The notes below the pieces were generated by a model that had not been told where the DNA came from, ran no database searches, and saw only the letters and a list, made by a program, of their open reading frames with translations. Below are positions 17,997-29,669 of a stretch of 64,000 bases of DNA, piece after piece. The stretch covers positions 758,249 through 822,248 of the forward strand of contig NC_009634.1 in assembly GCF_000017165.1 (NCBI RefSeq). Reading direction: 5' to 3'. The translations under genes and the position numbers were made by a program. This DNA comes from Methanococcus vannielii SB (GTDB lineage: Archaea > AGJL01 > Methanococci > Methanococcales > Methanococcaceae). Position 1 is the first letter of the stretch; the number at the start of each line of letters is the position of its first letter.

Positions 17997-18902
17997 CTAT
18001 GCAAAAATTTTAAAATCAATGTATATGGTATAAGCCATACTCAAAATTCCAAAAAATACCCCGATTAACCATAATACAACTACTATTTTGCATTCATTCA
18101 TGGGCTTTCTTTTCAGTATCAGCCTCGGAAGTGAAAGATAACCACTTTTCACATGAAGTTTCCCCTCTTTTCCAATAGTTGTTGGAGTATATACTTCATC
18201 CTTTTTAGTAACCCCTGCAGTTACTTGTTTTAAAAACGCATCAATAACATAAGGAAACATTAAAATTCCAAATTCAATTATAAAACCCCTAGATACTGCA
18301 ATAGTTGCTAAAAATGCCCCTATTGGAAGGGTTCCCGTATCTCCAGGAAAAACCCTTGCTGGAAACTTGTTGTAGTACAATAGACCTAAGTAAGATACTA
18401 AAAACAGTGACACTATTTTAAAACCAGTAATATCGCCGTTTATAAATAAAATAGCAGCCATGAAAAAACATAATATTATTCCAAGTCCTATTTCGAGTCC
18501 ATTAAATCCTGCAAGCATATTTGTAAAGTTTGAAGATAAAAAAATCCCAAATAAAAGTAAAATTGAAGGAATAATTGATAGTTGTAGTAGTAAAACAGTA
18601 GGTAGCCCCATTAAAAAGGTAAGGGTAATTTTTTCTCTTGCATTTAATCTTGAAATATCGTCAATTACGCCTACAAAACCTGAAAGCATTATCAAAATTG
18701 AAATAGCAGGATTAAATAACGAAATAATTGAAGAACTTATTATAACTGGGGAAATTCCTCCCATTTCCGAAACTTTATCCTTATTTTTTTTGTGTAAGTC
18801 ATAACCGTATTTTATATTTGCCATTTTTTTAATTATAAACTTTGTAAGAAAAACAGACCCTAAAAATGAAATCATTAAAAGTCCAAGAAAATACAAATCC
18901 AT
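17997..18902 (-). CDS. aglH: MraY/WecA-type phospho-sugar transferase, AglH-like
   Basis: Polytopic membrane glycosyltransferase of family GT4, 301 aa, about ten membrane helices. The family transfers a sugar phosphate from a UDP-sugar to a polyprenyl/dolichyl phosphate. Visible active-site features are NFTNMLAGFNGLE near residue 130 and the FPARVFPGDTGTLPIGA loop near 185. The start is an ATG at 18902 with GAAGGTG just upstream (18907-18913); the longer frame to 18938 is not needed. It is divergent from aglB, the oligosaccharyltransferase. In Methanococcus voltae AglH is reported to start N-glycan assembly by adding GlcNAc-1-P to dolichyl phosphate, so this is the likely first step of the same pathway. 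Confidence 0.82.
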   Translation of the reverse strand: MDLYFLGLLMISFLGSVFLTKFIIKKMANIKYGYDLHKKNKDKVSEMGGISPVIISSSIISLFNPAISILIMLSGFVGVIDDISRLNAREKITLTFLMGLPTVLLLQLSIIPSILLLFGIFLSSNFTNMLAGFNGLEIGLGIILCFFMAAILFINGDITGFKIVSLFLVSYLGLLYYNKFPARVFPGDTGTLPIGAFLATIAVSRGFIIEFGILMFPYVIDAFLKQVTAGVTKKDEVYTPTTIGKEGKLHVKSGYLSLPRLILKRKPMNECKIVVVLWLIGVFFGILSMAYTIYIDFKIFA

Positions 18903-18948
18903 GTTAACACCTTCTAAAAATACAAAATTATAAATCATTAATAAAATA

Positions 18949-18958
18949 TTTATATATA
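18949..18958. promoter_or_regulatory. TATA element between divergent aglH-like and aglB genes
   Basis: TTTATATATA lies 43 bases upstream of the aglB start and 47 upstream of the aglH-like start. Being nearly symmetric, it can be read as a TATA box on both strands and would give short leaders ending at GAGGAGGA (aglB) and GAAGGTG (aglH-like). Confidence 0.55.
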
Positions 18959-19000
18959 CATTATGGATTTATTTTTAATAAAAACTTTTAGAGGAGGAAT

Positions 19001-21562
19001 ATGGGAGAATTAACAGACAAAATATCAAATTTTTTCAAAAAAAATGAAAAAATAAAACTCTTTCTAATAATACTATTTATTGGACTCATGAGTTTTCAGA
19101 TTCGTGCCCAAACTGCCGATATGGAATTTACTGAAAGTAGCTACTTAAAAGAAATGTTTTCCGATGAAAACGGTAGAATGTATTTAACCGGACTTGACCC
19201 TTATTACTACCTAAGGCAGTCTGAAAATTATTTAAATAGTGGATACTCCCACGTTGGAGAAACAATGTTGGAAGTTGATGGAAAAAAGGTTCCCTATGAT
19301 ACAATTCAATATGCTCCACCAGGGCGTTCTGTAGGGCCTGCTTCAATACTTTCTGTTGTAACTGTTATCGTTTATTCAATATGGAATTCAATAGACCCAA
19401 CAGTTACCATGTTAAATGCGGCATTTTGGGTTTCACCACTAACGAGCATTTTAATTGGAATTCCTGTATTTTTCATTATAAGAAGAAATACATTAAGTAA
19501 TATTGGGGGACTTACTGGGGCATTCCTTATTATAACTAGCCCAAGTCTTTTATATAAAACATCGGGGGGATTTGCAGACACAAACGTATTTGAGATACTC
19601 CCGTTGCTCTTTATAGTATGGATGATAATGGAAGCAATACATGCACAGAATAATTTAAAAAAATCTATTGTATTTGGAAGTCTTGCAGCATTGTTTGTAG
19701 GGATTTATCCTTTAATGTGGAGTGGATGGTGGTATGCATTCGATATTACTGCAAGCTTTTTAGTGCTTTACACGATATACGAATACATTATAAAGTCAAA
19801 AAATTTAAAAAATGTATCATTGACTTCAGGAATATTTCTTATTTTGGGAACGGCCCTTGTTTCAGTAACTACCGGAATAAGCGGATTTTTTAATGGGATT
19901 TTATCGCCAATAGGATTTACCAAAATAACCGAGTCAGCACATGCCGTCGGATGGCCAAACGTATTTACTACAGTTTCAGAACTTGCAGTTCCAACTGTAA
20001 ATGAAATTATAGTTAATTCCGTTGGAGATATATGGCTATTTCTTGCAGGAATTTTTGGATTAATACTATCATTTGTATCATTTAGACGCCATAAAAAAGA
20101 GTACGATATTAAGTATGCTCTTTATTTGACACTTTGGGTATTAGCAACATTTTATGCGTCAACTAAAGGGATAAGATTCGTTGCATTATTAACTCCGCCA
20201 CTTGCAATAGGAATAGGCATTTTTGTTGGCCAAATTGAAAATATTTTAAGAAGATACGAGAAGAAAATTGAATATATATTTTATCCAATAATTGGGATTT
20301 TATCCGTACTGACGCTAATTAAGTTTGGTTCGGAAATTCCAGATATAATACTTCCTACAACCTATGTCCCGATTGCAGTTTACCTGTCAATTATTTCAGG
20401 ATTATTGCTTTTAGTATACAAACTATCTGACATAATATCTGAAAAAGACCATAGAGTTAAAAAAATATTTGCAGTACTTCTTTCAGTTGTAATTGTAATG
20501 CCCTCACTAGCTGCTTCAGTTCCATTTTATGTGGCACCTACAATGAATAACGGCTGGAAGGAAAGTTTAGACTGGATAGGCTCTGAAACTCCTGAAAATG
20601 CAGTCGTAACTTGTTGGTGGGATAACGGACACATTTACACATGGGCTACAAGAAAAATGGTAACCTTTGATGGAGGTTCACAAAATACTCCAAGAGCCTA
20701 CTTTGTAGGAAGAGCATTTTCAACTTCAGATGAAAAATTAGCAACTGGAATATTTAGAATGCTTTCTACTAGCGGGGATAGTGCATTTGATAGAAATAGT
20801 ACACTATTCAAAAAAACAGGTACTGTAAAAGATACTGTTTTAATTTTAGATGAAATACTTCCACTAAATAAGTCAGATGCTAATAAGGTATTAATTAATA
20901 CTTACGGATTAACAGAATCTGAGTCAGAAGAAGTTTTGAGTTTAACTCACCCTAAAACAACCAACAGTAACTATTTAATTACATATAACAGAATGACCGA
21001 CATTGCCCCTGTATGGAGCATGTTTGGAAACTGGGACTTTAACCTTCCAAATTCAACAGAAAATAGCATGCGTGAAATGGGTGCTTATCAAAAATTAAGC
21101 GGTAGTGCAGAAGTTGTAAATGGGACTACTGTAATATATGTTCCGTTACAGACAACTTCTGAATACAGCGTTATAAACGTTGTAGAGCTGACAAATAATG
21201 AAATTAGGACTGCAAACGTTGTATTAGATAGTAAAGGGCAGATGTTACAGATGCAAAATTCAACTTTCCACAAACTTATTTTAAAAGTGGATGATAAAAT
21301 TTATGAAAATGAAATAGATAGTAAGGGAGATTACAGTTTAATATTAAGGCTTGAAAAGTTCTCCGAATATAATTACCAAGTATATGCAGTGGTTTCAAGT
21401 AAAAATCTTGAAAATAGCGTGTATACAAAACTACACTTCCTTGATGGTTACGGCTTAGATAATATTAAGCTTGAAAAAGCATCAATTGATCCAACAAATA
21501 GTGGGGTTCAGCCTGGATTTAAAGTATACAGTGTAGACTTTGGAGAATCTTACCTCAATTAA
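19001..21562 (+). CDS. aglB: Oligosaccharyltransferase AglB (STT3 family)
   Basis: Catalytic oligosaccharyltransferase, 853 aa, that transfers the lipid-linked glycan to Asn-X-Ser/Thr in S-layer proteins and archaellins outside the membrane. Order: N-terminal helix, first external loop with the acidic motif DPYYYLRQ near residue 66, about a dozen membrane segments to roughly residue 510, then a soluble C-terminal domain. The acceptor-binding motif is WWDNG at residues 539-543, the WWDxG form with Asn in the variable position, followed by FDGGSQ. The ATG has GAGGAGGA eight bases upstream. It is divergent from the AglH-like gene that probably starts the same pathway. Confidence 0.96.
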   Translation: MGELTDKISNFFKKNEKIKLFLIILFIGLMSFQIRAQTADMEFTESSYLKEMFSDENGRMYLTGLDPYYYLRQSENYLNSGYSHVGETMLEVDGKKVPYDTIQYAPPGRSVGPASILSVVTVIVYSIWNSIDPTVTMLNAAFWVSPLTSILIGIPVFFIIRRNTLSNIGGLTGAFLIITSPSLLYKTSGGFADTNVFEILPLLFIVWMIMEAIHAQNNLKKSIVFGSLAALFVGIYPLMWSGWWYAFDITASFLVLYTIYEYIIKSKNLKNVSLTSGIFLILGTALVSVTTGISGFFNGILSPIGFTKITESAHAVGWPNVFTTVSELAVPTVNEIIVNSVGDIWLFLAGIFGLILSFVSFRRHKKEYDIKYALYLTLWVLATFYASTKGIRFVALLTPPLAIGIGIFVGQIENILRRYEKKIEYIFYPIIGILSVLTLIKFGSEIPDIILPTTYVPIAVYLSIISGLLLLVYKLSDIISEKDHRVKKIFAVLLSVVIVMPSLAASVPFYVAPTMNNGWKESLDWIGSETPENAVVTCWWDNGHIYTWATRKMVTFDGGSQNTPRAYFVGRAFSTSDEKLATGIFRMLSTSGDSAFDRNSTLFKKTGTVKDTVLILDEILPLNKSDANKVLINTYGLTESESEEVLSLTHPKTTNSNYLITYNRMTDIAPVWSMFGNWDFNLPNSTENSMREMGAYQKLSGSAEVVNGTTVIYVPLQTTSEYSVINVVELTNNEIRTANVVLDSKGQMLQMQNSTFHKLILKVDDKIYENEIDSKGDYSLILRLEKFSEYNYQVYAVVSSKNLENSVYTKLHFLDGYGLDNIKLEKASIDPTNSGVQPGFKVYSVDFGESYLN

Positions 21563-21641
21563 TTTTAAATATAAACTTTTTTAATATTTTTTGAAAACTT
21601 ATAAAATCGTTTTTTAAAATTTTTAAATTTATGGTGATTTT

Positions 21642-22184
21642 ATGCATATTGAAATCCTCAGGCTCGGCCACAGGGGAGAAAGGGATAAAAGAATATCTAC
21701 TCATGTAGCCCTTACATCAAGAGCCATCGGGGCTAAAAAAATACTATTTACTGAAGAAGATAAGCATGTAAGAGAAAGTGTTGAAAGAATAGTTAAGTCA
21801 TGGGGCGGAGAATTTAAATTTGAAGTTTTGAATTCATGGAAAAGCTACGTAAAAAAATTTAAAGATGAAGGAATAGTAATTCATCTAACAATGTATGGGG
21901 AAAATATTAATAACGTAATGACAGATGTTAAAAAAGAACTTGCAAAAAATAGTAAGCCCGTTTTAGTAATAATAGGTGCTGAAAAAGTACCAAGAGAAGC
22001 TTACGATCTTGCAGATTACAATTTATCTGTTGGAAACCAACCTCATTCTGAAGTTGCAGCACTTGCAATATTTTTAGACCGATTAACAGGGGGAACCGCA
22101 CTATATTCGGAATATAATGATGCAAAAATAGCAGTTACTCCATCAAAATTTGAAAAGTGTGTTTCAGTTGAAAAGGGCAAATGA
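21642..22184 (+). CDS. trm56: tRNA (cytidine(56)-2'-O)-methyltransferase aTrm56
   Basis: SPOUT-class methyltransferase, 180 aa, which methylates the ribose of C56 in the T-loop of archaeal tRNAs. The family signature runs EILRLGHRGERDKRISTHVALTSRA at the N-terminus and VIIGAEKVPREAYDLADYNLSVGNQPHSEVAALAIFLDR near residue 105, the SAM-binding trefoil knot. AUG follows ATGGTGATTTT. It heads a tight group with dcd and the UPF0210 gene (gaps of 17 and 2 bases). Confidence 0.93.
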   Translation: MHIEILRLGHRGERDKRISTHVALTSRAIGAKKILFTEEDKHVRESVERIVKSWGGEFKFEVLNSWKSYVKKFKDEGIVIHLTMYGENINNVMTDVKKELAKNSKPVLVIIGAEKVPREAYDLADYNLSVGNQPHSEVAALAIFLDRLTGGTALYSEYNDAKIAVTPSKFEKCVSVEKGK

Positions 22185-22201
22185 TTTAACGTGGTGAAAT
22201 A

Positions 22202-24201
<2,000 letters not shown>

Positions 24202-24214
24202 GTTAAATAAATTA

Positions 24215-24233
24215 GAAAGTTTTATAAACTTTC
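24215..24233 (+). promoter_or_regulatory. Perfect palindrome enclosing the sec61-beta TATA box
   Basis: GAAAGTTTTATAAACTTTC is an 8-bp perfect inverted repeat with a 3-base centre, and the TATA-like TTTTATAAA forms its middle. It lies 32 bases before the sec61-beta start, so initiation would fall around 24250. Confidence 0.6.
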
Positions 24234-24264
24234 AAAACAGATAATTTTTGATTCAGGTGATAGT

Positions 24265-24426
24265 ATGGCTAAAAATTCAGATGCAGGACTAAGTACAAGT
24301 GCCGGCCTTGTAAGATACATGGATGAGGATGTCTCAAAAATAAAAGTAGCTCCAGAAAAAGTTATCGGAATAACTGTATCAATAATAATAATTGAAGCTG
24401 TTTTGAACTATGGAATTTTATTATAA
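24265..24426 (+). CDS. secG: Preprotein translocase Sec61-beta subunit
   Basis: Small tail-anchored translocon subunit, 53 aa. The N-terminal half ([19 protein letters not shown]) is soluble, with the typical family motif GLVRY, and the C-terminal half ([21 protein letters not shown]-like) is one membrane helix. This is the normal archaeal size. AGGTGA lies four bases ahead of the ATG. It is convergent with the TFS gene. Confidence 0.93.
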   Translation: MAKNSDAGLSTSAGLVRYMDEDVSKIKVAPEKVIGITVSIIIIEAVLNYGILL

Positions 24427-24481
24427 AAAAGAATTTTATTTTTTAAAATTTAATTTAAGCTTAAAAAATTATTAAATATAG
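24427..24481. terminator. Convergent terminator region between sec61-beta and TFS
   Basis: AAAAAAGAATTTTATTTTTTAAAATTTAATTT follows the sec61-beta stop directly. T-runs are present on both strands in this 55-base space between convergent genes. Confidence 0.5.
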
Positions 24482-24799
24482 TTAATCATATTCTCTCCAG
24501 GTGTGACTACATTTTTTACACTTGTAAAATCGAGTTTCTGGTTCATCTGCACATCTTGTCTGCTGTAACCACCAGAAAGCTTCCATGTTTCCACAGGAAG
24601 GACATTCTATTCTTGTTATAGGCATTGTATCGATATTTTCAATAACCGTTACTTCCTGCTTTTTTGTTTCTATTTTTTCTTTTAGTTCGTAGGATTTGTT
24701 TGCATCACCAATATCTTCTTCGTGTTTGCATACAACACATTTTAACTTTCCATTTTTTGGAAGCATGATATTGTTACACTTTGGACAAAATTCGACCAT
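24482..24799 (-). CDS. tfs: Transcription factor S (TFS/TFIIS-like cleavage factor)
   Basis: 105-aa factor that rescues backtracked RNA polymerase by stimulating transcript cleavage. Two zinc ribbons: CPKCN...CVVC at residues 5-24, related to subunit RPB9, and CPSCG...CKKC near 67-97. The C-terminal ribbon carries the catalytic hairpin CADEPETRF with the Asp-Glu pair that completes the polymerase active site, so it is predicted to be cleavage-active. Normal length for archaeal TFS. The ATG follows a GGTGGG site on the minus strand. Confidence 0.95.
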   Translation of the reverse strand: MVEFCPKCNNIMLPKNGKLKCVVCKHEEDIGDANKSYELKEKIETKKQEVTVIENIDTMPITRIECPSCGNMEAFWWLQQTRCADEPETRFYKCKKCSHTWREYD

Positions 24800-24863
24800 A
24801 AACCCACCTTTTTTGTCTATCGGGATTAAAATAAATACAATTCAACTTAAAGAGGTTAAATTA

Positions 24864-26306
24864 TTATTTATAACTTTCGATTTCTTTAAAGTTCTTATCT
24901 TTTTTCACGCTTTTTAACCTCATATAAAGCGGTAAGATTATTAAGACATATATTGGAATAATTTCAAGCCTTCCAACCCACATTGAGAAAATACCAAGGA
25001 TTTTTGCAATTGGATGCATTGAATGACTTACTATGCCAACAGAAAGCCCTATGTTTGCTACAAGAGACACCGCCTCAAATATTGACAAATACGGATCATA
25101 ACCAAGTGCAATTAAACTTAATGCTGAAAAAATGTAGTGTAACATATAGCCAAAACTTATCAAAAATGCATCTAAAATTAAAGAATCTTCAAGAATATTA
25201 TTTCCAATTTTTTTGGAAATTATGGAATTACTTGGTGAAACTGCTTCTTTTAATCGGTAATAAAATCCTTTTATCATTATATATAGACGTACTAACTTAA
25301 TGCCTCCCGTAGTAGTACCTGTTGCCCCCCCTACGGCCATTATAAATATTAAAAGTGCAATTGAAATGTTTGTAAGATTTGAAGTGCTCGTAGTTAAAAA
25401 TCCAGTACTCGTCATTGCAGAAACTACGGTAAATAGGGAATCTAATGGATCAACTCCAGAAGTTATTGAAATTACAAATGCTGAAAAAAATAGTATTGGA
25501 ATTGAAATTTTTGTTTGGATGTCATTAACTTTTCTCCCAGTAAGAACGTTATGGTGTACCGAAAAAGAAACAACGCCTCCAAGATACATTATTGCTATTA
25601 TTATTATTTTTGCAAAGTTATTATATGGAAAACCTGCATTACTTATGCTCATTCCACCAGTTGAAATGCCACAAAGAATAACATTTAAAGTAGTCCATAA
25701 ATCTAAGCCACTTAAATATAATAAGCATATTCCAAGTATTGTATATAATAAATAAATATGCCATATTTTTTTAATGGTACCAAGTGTGCTCGGCATTATC
25801 TTTTCTTCCCTTGCCTCCGCACGGTAGTATGCAGAAGCTCCCGCTTTTGAAAGAATTGATATAACCATTGCAAGTACTCCAACTCCCCCTATCCACTGTT
25901 CAAGGCTCCGCCATATTTGAATTGATTTTGGAAGAACTTCTACGTCATTAATAATGGTAAATCCAGTTGTGGTCCATGCAGACATACTTTCAAAAACGCC
26001 GTCAATATAACCAAAATAAGGTATTCCAAAGTAGAACGGAATTGCACCAATAAATGATGCTGTAAGCCATGCCAATGCTGAAATAACCATTGCATGCTTT
26101 AATTTAATTGAAATCGGTTTTGTAACCCGATTCAATAAAAAACCGAAAATTATAAAGAAGATTGAAGGATACAAAAAATAATAAAATGGTTCATTAAAGT
26201 ATATTGCTATAAATGAAGGCATTATCATTATAAGGCCAATTGTTGAAATTAATATCCCTAGCTCATGTAAAATCCCAAGGATGTCATTTTTTTTAAAAAT
26301 TTTCAT
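24864..26306 (-). CDS. trkH: TrkH-family potassium uptake channel subunit
   Basis: Membrane K+ transporter subunit, 480 aa, with the fourfold repeated M1-P-M2 arrangement of TrkH/KtrB. Selectivity-filter-like segments are TTTGFTI near residue 112, STGGMSI near 220, TSTGFLT near 293 and ANIGLSVG near 417, each with the conserved glycine. The start follows GGGGGAG. A TrkA partner gene is not adjacent here. It lies 14 bases after the 2-phosphoglycerate kinase stop in the same direction. K+ and cyclic 2,3-diphosphoglycerate are known companion ions in methanogens, so the pairing is meaningful; the window also encodes a c-di-AMP cyclase (61933). Confidence 0.9.
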   Translation of the reverse strand: MKIFKKNDILGILHELGILISTIGLIMIMPSFIAIYFNEPFYYFLYPSIFFIIFGFLLNRVTKPISIKLKHAMVISALAWLTASFIGAIPFYFGIPYFGYIDGVFESMSAWTTTGFTIINDVEVLPKSIQIWRSLEQWIGGVGVLAMVISILSKAGASAYYRAEAREEKIMPSTLGTIKKIWHIYLLYTILGICLLYLSGLDLWTTLNVILCGISTGGMSISNAGFPYNNFAKIIIIAIMYLGGVVSFSVHHNVLTGRKVNDIQTKISIPILFFSAFVISITSGVDPLDSLFTVVSAMTSTGFLTTSTSNLTNISIALLIFIMAVGGATGTTTGGIKLVRLYIMIKGFYYRLKEAVSPSNSIISKKIGNNILEDSLILDAFLISFGYMLHYIFSALSLIALGYDPYLSIFEAVSLVANIGLSVGIVSHSMHPIAKILGIFSMWVGRLEIIPIYVLIILPLYMRLKSVKKDKNFKEIESYK

Positions 26307-26320
26307 GCTCCCCCAAAAAA

Positions 26321-27262
26321 TTAGTATATCTCAGAATCGGCTTCAGATTCTTCGTTTAAGTCAACAAACCTATCTGTAACTATTTCCAAACACTTTTGAA
26401 CTGTTTCACTAATTGAAACGTTTTCTATAACTGGAACTTTATTTTCTCGTGATTTTTTAACGATATATTCATTTATCTCTTTTATTATTTCAAAATTACT
26501 TAAATACCGTTCAAGAGGCCTATCACTAACCTTTGCACGTGCTACAAACCGTTGTTTATGTATTTCTTCGGAACTTAGTGTAAGATTTAAAATAATAACG
26601 TTTTGCATTGAATGATACTTCTCACCAAGAAGCCCCGGAACTATGTGGGTACCTTCTAAGATTACGCTCATACCCTCGGTTAAACTTCTATCAATAATAC
26701 TTTCGATTCCAATTAAAACTGGTTCAACATGCCGTTCAAATCCCAATAAGTGCATTTCTTTTGTATCATATTCTTCAGCTGAAGAGTGCCTTAATGCTTT
26801 CCACGCAGTATAGGATGATTCATAAAGCATTGGAACTAAATCTTTTGAAATGCTTCGCCTCATTACTTCCCGTATTGAGTCAGTACCAATAACACTTGGA
26901 ATACCTAGTCTTGATGCAAGTTCAAATGCAATCGTCGATGTTCCAACACCACTTGCACCGCCGACAAGAATTATTATTGAGTGTTTTTTTAAAACCCTTC
27001 TCCAAAGAAGATACTTTTCTGCAATATCTTCGTAATCCCGATTTATTAACGCATAATATACTCTTCGTCTTAATTCATCTTTTGAAATCTTTCTTAAACC
27101 CTGATCTGTTAAATCTCGCTCAATTTCTCTCGCTAAAATATACGACTCGCTAGGTTTCATTCCTGCAGCAGTCAGGGACCTCGTTAAAAGACCTTTTGAA
27201 AACGGCATTTCATAGTCTTTATCTTTTACAAGTATTTTATTAGTTATTTCTTCAAATGTCAT
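26321..27262 (-). CDS. pgk2: 2-Phosphoglycerate kinase
   Basis: 313-aa kinase making 2,3-bisphosphoglycerate, the precursor of the cyclic 2,3-diphosphoglycerate solute of methanogens. The N-terminal 90 residues form an ATP-cone-like regulatory domain ([21 protein letters not shown]). The kinase domain starts with the P-loop [12 protein letters not shown] near residue 100, then [11 protein letters not shown] near 127 and [11 protein letters not shown] near 205. It precedes trkH in an apparent two-gene unit. The gap upstream of it (27263-27357) is AT-rich with no gene. Confidence 0.93.
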   Translation of the reverse strand: MTFEEITNKILVKDKDYEMPFSKGLLTRSLTAAGMKPSESYILAREIERDLTDQGLRKISKDELRRRVYYALINRDYEDIAEKYLLWRRVLKKHSIIILVGGASGVGTSTIAFELASRLGIPSVIGTDSIREVMRRSISKDLVPMLYESSYTAWKALRHSSAEEYDTKEMHLLGFERHVEPVLIGIESIIDRSLTEGMSVILEGTHIVPGLLGEKYHSMQNVIILNLTLSSEEIHKQRFVARAKVSDRPLERYLSNFEIIKEINEYIVKKSRENKVPVIENVSISETVQKCLEIVTDRFVDLNEESEADSEIY

Positions 27263-27357
27263 CGTATCCCTACCAATCTAAAAACGTAGAATAACGTGAT
27301 AATAATTATAATCATAAAAAAGTAATCATTTAAAATTATTATAGTTATGTATTTTTA

Positions 27358-28374
27358 TTATTTATTTCTAATATCAATCGTCTGGCTAAGTTCGGGCCCT
27401 GTTGATATAATGGTTACCCTAACCCCAACTTTCTCTTCTACTTCTTTAATGAATGCCTTTCCTTTTTCGGAAAGTTCATTATAGTCAATTATACCATAGC
27501 ATAGTGGGTCGTATTTGTCAAGGCACGTTATTGCAATTTGAGTTGCACCATTTAGCTTACAAACTTTTTTAGCAAGTTCAAAGTCAAAGTATCCAACCCG
27601 TCTTCTCCTGCCTGTAACTGTACCATATTCAACTACACCTAATTTTTCGGCTTCTTCTAATGACATTTCTGTTGGAAATGGCCCTTCACCAACCCTTGTT
27701 GGGTATGATTTGAAAACAGCTACTACTTCATCAATTTTTGTAGGGCCTAAACCAACATCTGCTGCAAATGATGCTGCATTCGTGTCTTTAGATGTAACGT
27801 AAGGATAACTTCCGTAGTAAAGTGAAAGAAGTGAACCTTGTGTCCCTTCAATAATTACATTATCTCCGGATTCAATTGCATTATTTACTGCTTCTGAAAC
27901 GTCCCCCAAATATTTAGAAAGCTCTGAAACATCTTTTGCTAATTTTAACGTCCTCATTGCCCTATCAACATTTGCGGGGCCGCATCCGGTTCCAGTTGAC
28001 CCAATTTCTTTTGAAAGGTGTTCATTTGATTTATCAAGATCCCTGTGCTTTGATTCAATTACTCCACACCGGTAGTCTATAATTATTCTTTCTCCAACGT
28101 TAAACTTTTGAAGTTTTTCAATTTCCCTAACAAGTACTTCAGGGTCAGTCAAAACTCCTGCACCAACTGCAAGTTTTGCGTTAACATTTGGAAAACCGGT
28201 TGGAACCATTCTAATTCCATATTTTTCTCCGTCTACTTCAACAGTATGTCCTGCATTAGGGCCAACGCCCCCCCTTGCAATAATTGAAGGGTTGTCTTTT
28301 TTACAAAGGTAGCTTATAACTTTTCCTTTACCTTCGTCGCCCCATTGGCCACCAACAATTATGGTACATGTCAT
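27358..28374 (-). CDS. purA: Adenylosuccinate synthetase
   Basis: Purine biosynthesis enzyme that joins IMP and aspartate using GTP to form adenylosuccinate. 338 aa, the short archaeal form (bacterial enzymes are about 430). The P-loop-like [11 protein letters not shown] is at residues 8-18; [15 protein letters not shown] near 35, [16 protein letters not shown] near 125 and [10 protein letters not shown] near 256 match the IMP and GTP sites. The ATG follows TGGAGGT on the minus strand. The 99-base gap to L11 (28375-28473) contains no gene. Confidence 0.95.
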   Translation of the reverse strand: MTCTIIVGGQWGDEGKGKVISYLCKKDNPSIIARGGVGPNAGHTVEVDGEKYGIRMVPTGFPNVNAKLAVGAGVLTDPEVLVREIEKLQKFNVGERIIIDYRCGVIESKHRDLDKSNEHLSKEIGSTGTGCGPANVDRAMRTLKLAKDVSELSKYLGDVSEAVNNAIESGDNVIIEGTQGSLLSLYYGSYPYVTSKDTNAASFAADVGLGPTKIDEVVAVFKSYPTRVGEGPFPTEMSLEEAEKLGVVEYGTVTGRRRRVGYFDFELAKKVCKLNGATQIAITCLDKYDPLCYGIIDYNELSEKGKAFIKEVEEKVGVRVTIISTGPELSQTIDIRNK

Positions 28375-28473
28375 TTACAGAACCTCCATTTAAATCCTCA
28401 AAACTATTCGGAGGAGTTTAACCCTACTAATATCTGAATAAATAGATGTGAATTCCTAAAAAAAGAAAATTAA

Positions 28474-28953
28474 TTAGTTAAAGTAGCTGTCAAATTCTCC
28501 AGCGTCAACTGCTTTTTGTGCTTCTTTTGGAGTTTTTCCTTCAACATTTACTCCAACTGAAACACATGTTCCAATAACTTCTTTAGCGGCACTTTTTAAT
28601 GTGTACGCTAACATTGCATCTTGTTTCATTTTTGCTATTTTTACAATTTTTTCCATTGTAATGTTTCCTGCAACTTTGTGCTTTGGTTCTTGTGAACCGC
28701 TTTCAAGCCCTAATTCCTTTTTAATTAAAGCTGATGCTGGAGGAATACCCACTTCTACTTCGAATGTCCGTTTGGTTGTTTCAACAATAACCTTAACTGG
28801 AACACTCATTCCTTCGTAGTCTTTTGTTTTTGTGTTAATCATTTGGACTACTTGCATAATATTTACACCTAGTGGTCCAATTGCAGGCCCTAATGGAGGC
28901 CCTGCGGTAGCCTTACCACCAGTTACTAGAATCTCTACAACTTGTTCTGCCAT
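28474..28953 (-). CDS. rpl11: Large-subunit ribosomal protein L11 (uL11)
   Basis: uL11, 159 aa, part of the GTPase-associated centre. Recognised by the proline-rich N-terminus [25 protein letters not shown] and by the C-terminal rRNA-binding domain ending [28 protein letters not shown]. The ATG at 28953 has GAGGTGA six bases upstream; an in-frame ATG three codons earlier is ignored. It follows Spt5 on the minus strand with a 105-base gap, as in many archaea. Confidence 0.97.
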   Translation of the reverse strand: MAEQVVEILVTGGKATAGPPLGPAIGPLGVNIMQVVQMINTKTKDYEGMSVPVKVIVETTKRTFEVEVGIPPASALIKKELGLESGSQEPKHKVAGNITMEKIVKIAKMKQDAMLAYTLKSAAKEVIGTCVSVGVNVEGKTPKEAQKAVDAGEFDSYFN

Positions 28954-29058
28954 ATAATTCACCTCAGATGAAATCGTGTTTAGTATCGCAATAATACTAT
29001 CATAAACTCCTTATTGATATTTATGTGTATCCTATTTAAAATTTACCATGTATTTAAA

Positions 29059-29499
29059 CTATTTTTGTTTTGCTACTATTTTTACCTGCTCAACCCCAAC
29101 TGTTATTGGAATTGGAACTGCTGCATCTATCAATTCAAGAGTAATTTCTTCTTTGTTTTTGTCAACCCTAGTAACTCTTGCTCTTTCGCCCTTAAATGGC
29201 CCTCCAACAAGCTCTACAACATCTCCTTTGTCGATGTTTTCAATTATCTTTGTAGGGGTCAAAAGGTGATCTAATTCATTTACGGTAGTTTCTCCGGGAA
29301 CTATCCCCTTTACCTTAAAGCTTTTCCTAACAAGTTCGTCTAAAGCCCCTTTGTTTGCAGCTTCAACTAATATATAACCTTTTAAATCTTCTGTTGCAAG
29401 TATTGAAAATACTTCCAAATTTTCTTTTTCTGCTTTTGTAGCCAAGGCCTCTGCAACGTTTTTTTCCTGGCCGTTAGTAGTTCGTACTGCAAAAATCAT
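29059..29499 (-). CDS. spt5: Transcription elongation factor Spt5 (NusG)
   Basis: 146-aa elongation factor with an N-terminal NGN domain (IFAVRTTNGQEKNVAEALATKA at the start), which binds the RNA polymerase clamp, and a C-terminal KOW domain (GDVVELVGGPFKGERARVTRVDK near residue 91). It pairs with Spt4, which is elsewhere. GGTGA precedes the ATG. It lies between secE and L11 in the secE-spt5-L11 order conserved across archaea and bacteria. Confidence 0.96.
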   Translation of the reverse strand: MIFAVRTTNGQEKNVAEALATKAEKENLEVFSILATEDLKGYILVEAANKGALDELVRKSFKVKGIVPGETTVNELDHLLTPTKIIENIDKGDVVELVGGPFKGERARVTRVDKNKEEITLELIDAAVPIPITVGVEQVKIVAKQK

Positions 29500-29585
29500 A
29501 ATCTCACCAAAAATGGATAAAATTTTTAAAAATTGTTTAAATCTAAAAATAGTCTTAAAATAACTGAAAATATTATAGATTTATA

Positions 29586-29595
29586 GTATATATTT
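29586..29595 (-). promoter_or_regulatory. Probable promoter for spt5
   Basis: On the minus strand AAATATATAC forms a TATA-like element about 87 bases upstream of the spt5 start, inside the 170-base gap between secE and spt5 (29500-29669). The rest of that gap is AT-rich with no gene. Confidence 0.4.
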
Positions 29596-29669
29596 ATTGT
29601 GATAAGTACTACTAAATAAATAATGTAAGTTTTTAAAACAAAATAAATATAAATTTGACTATTTCCGTT

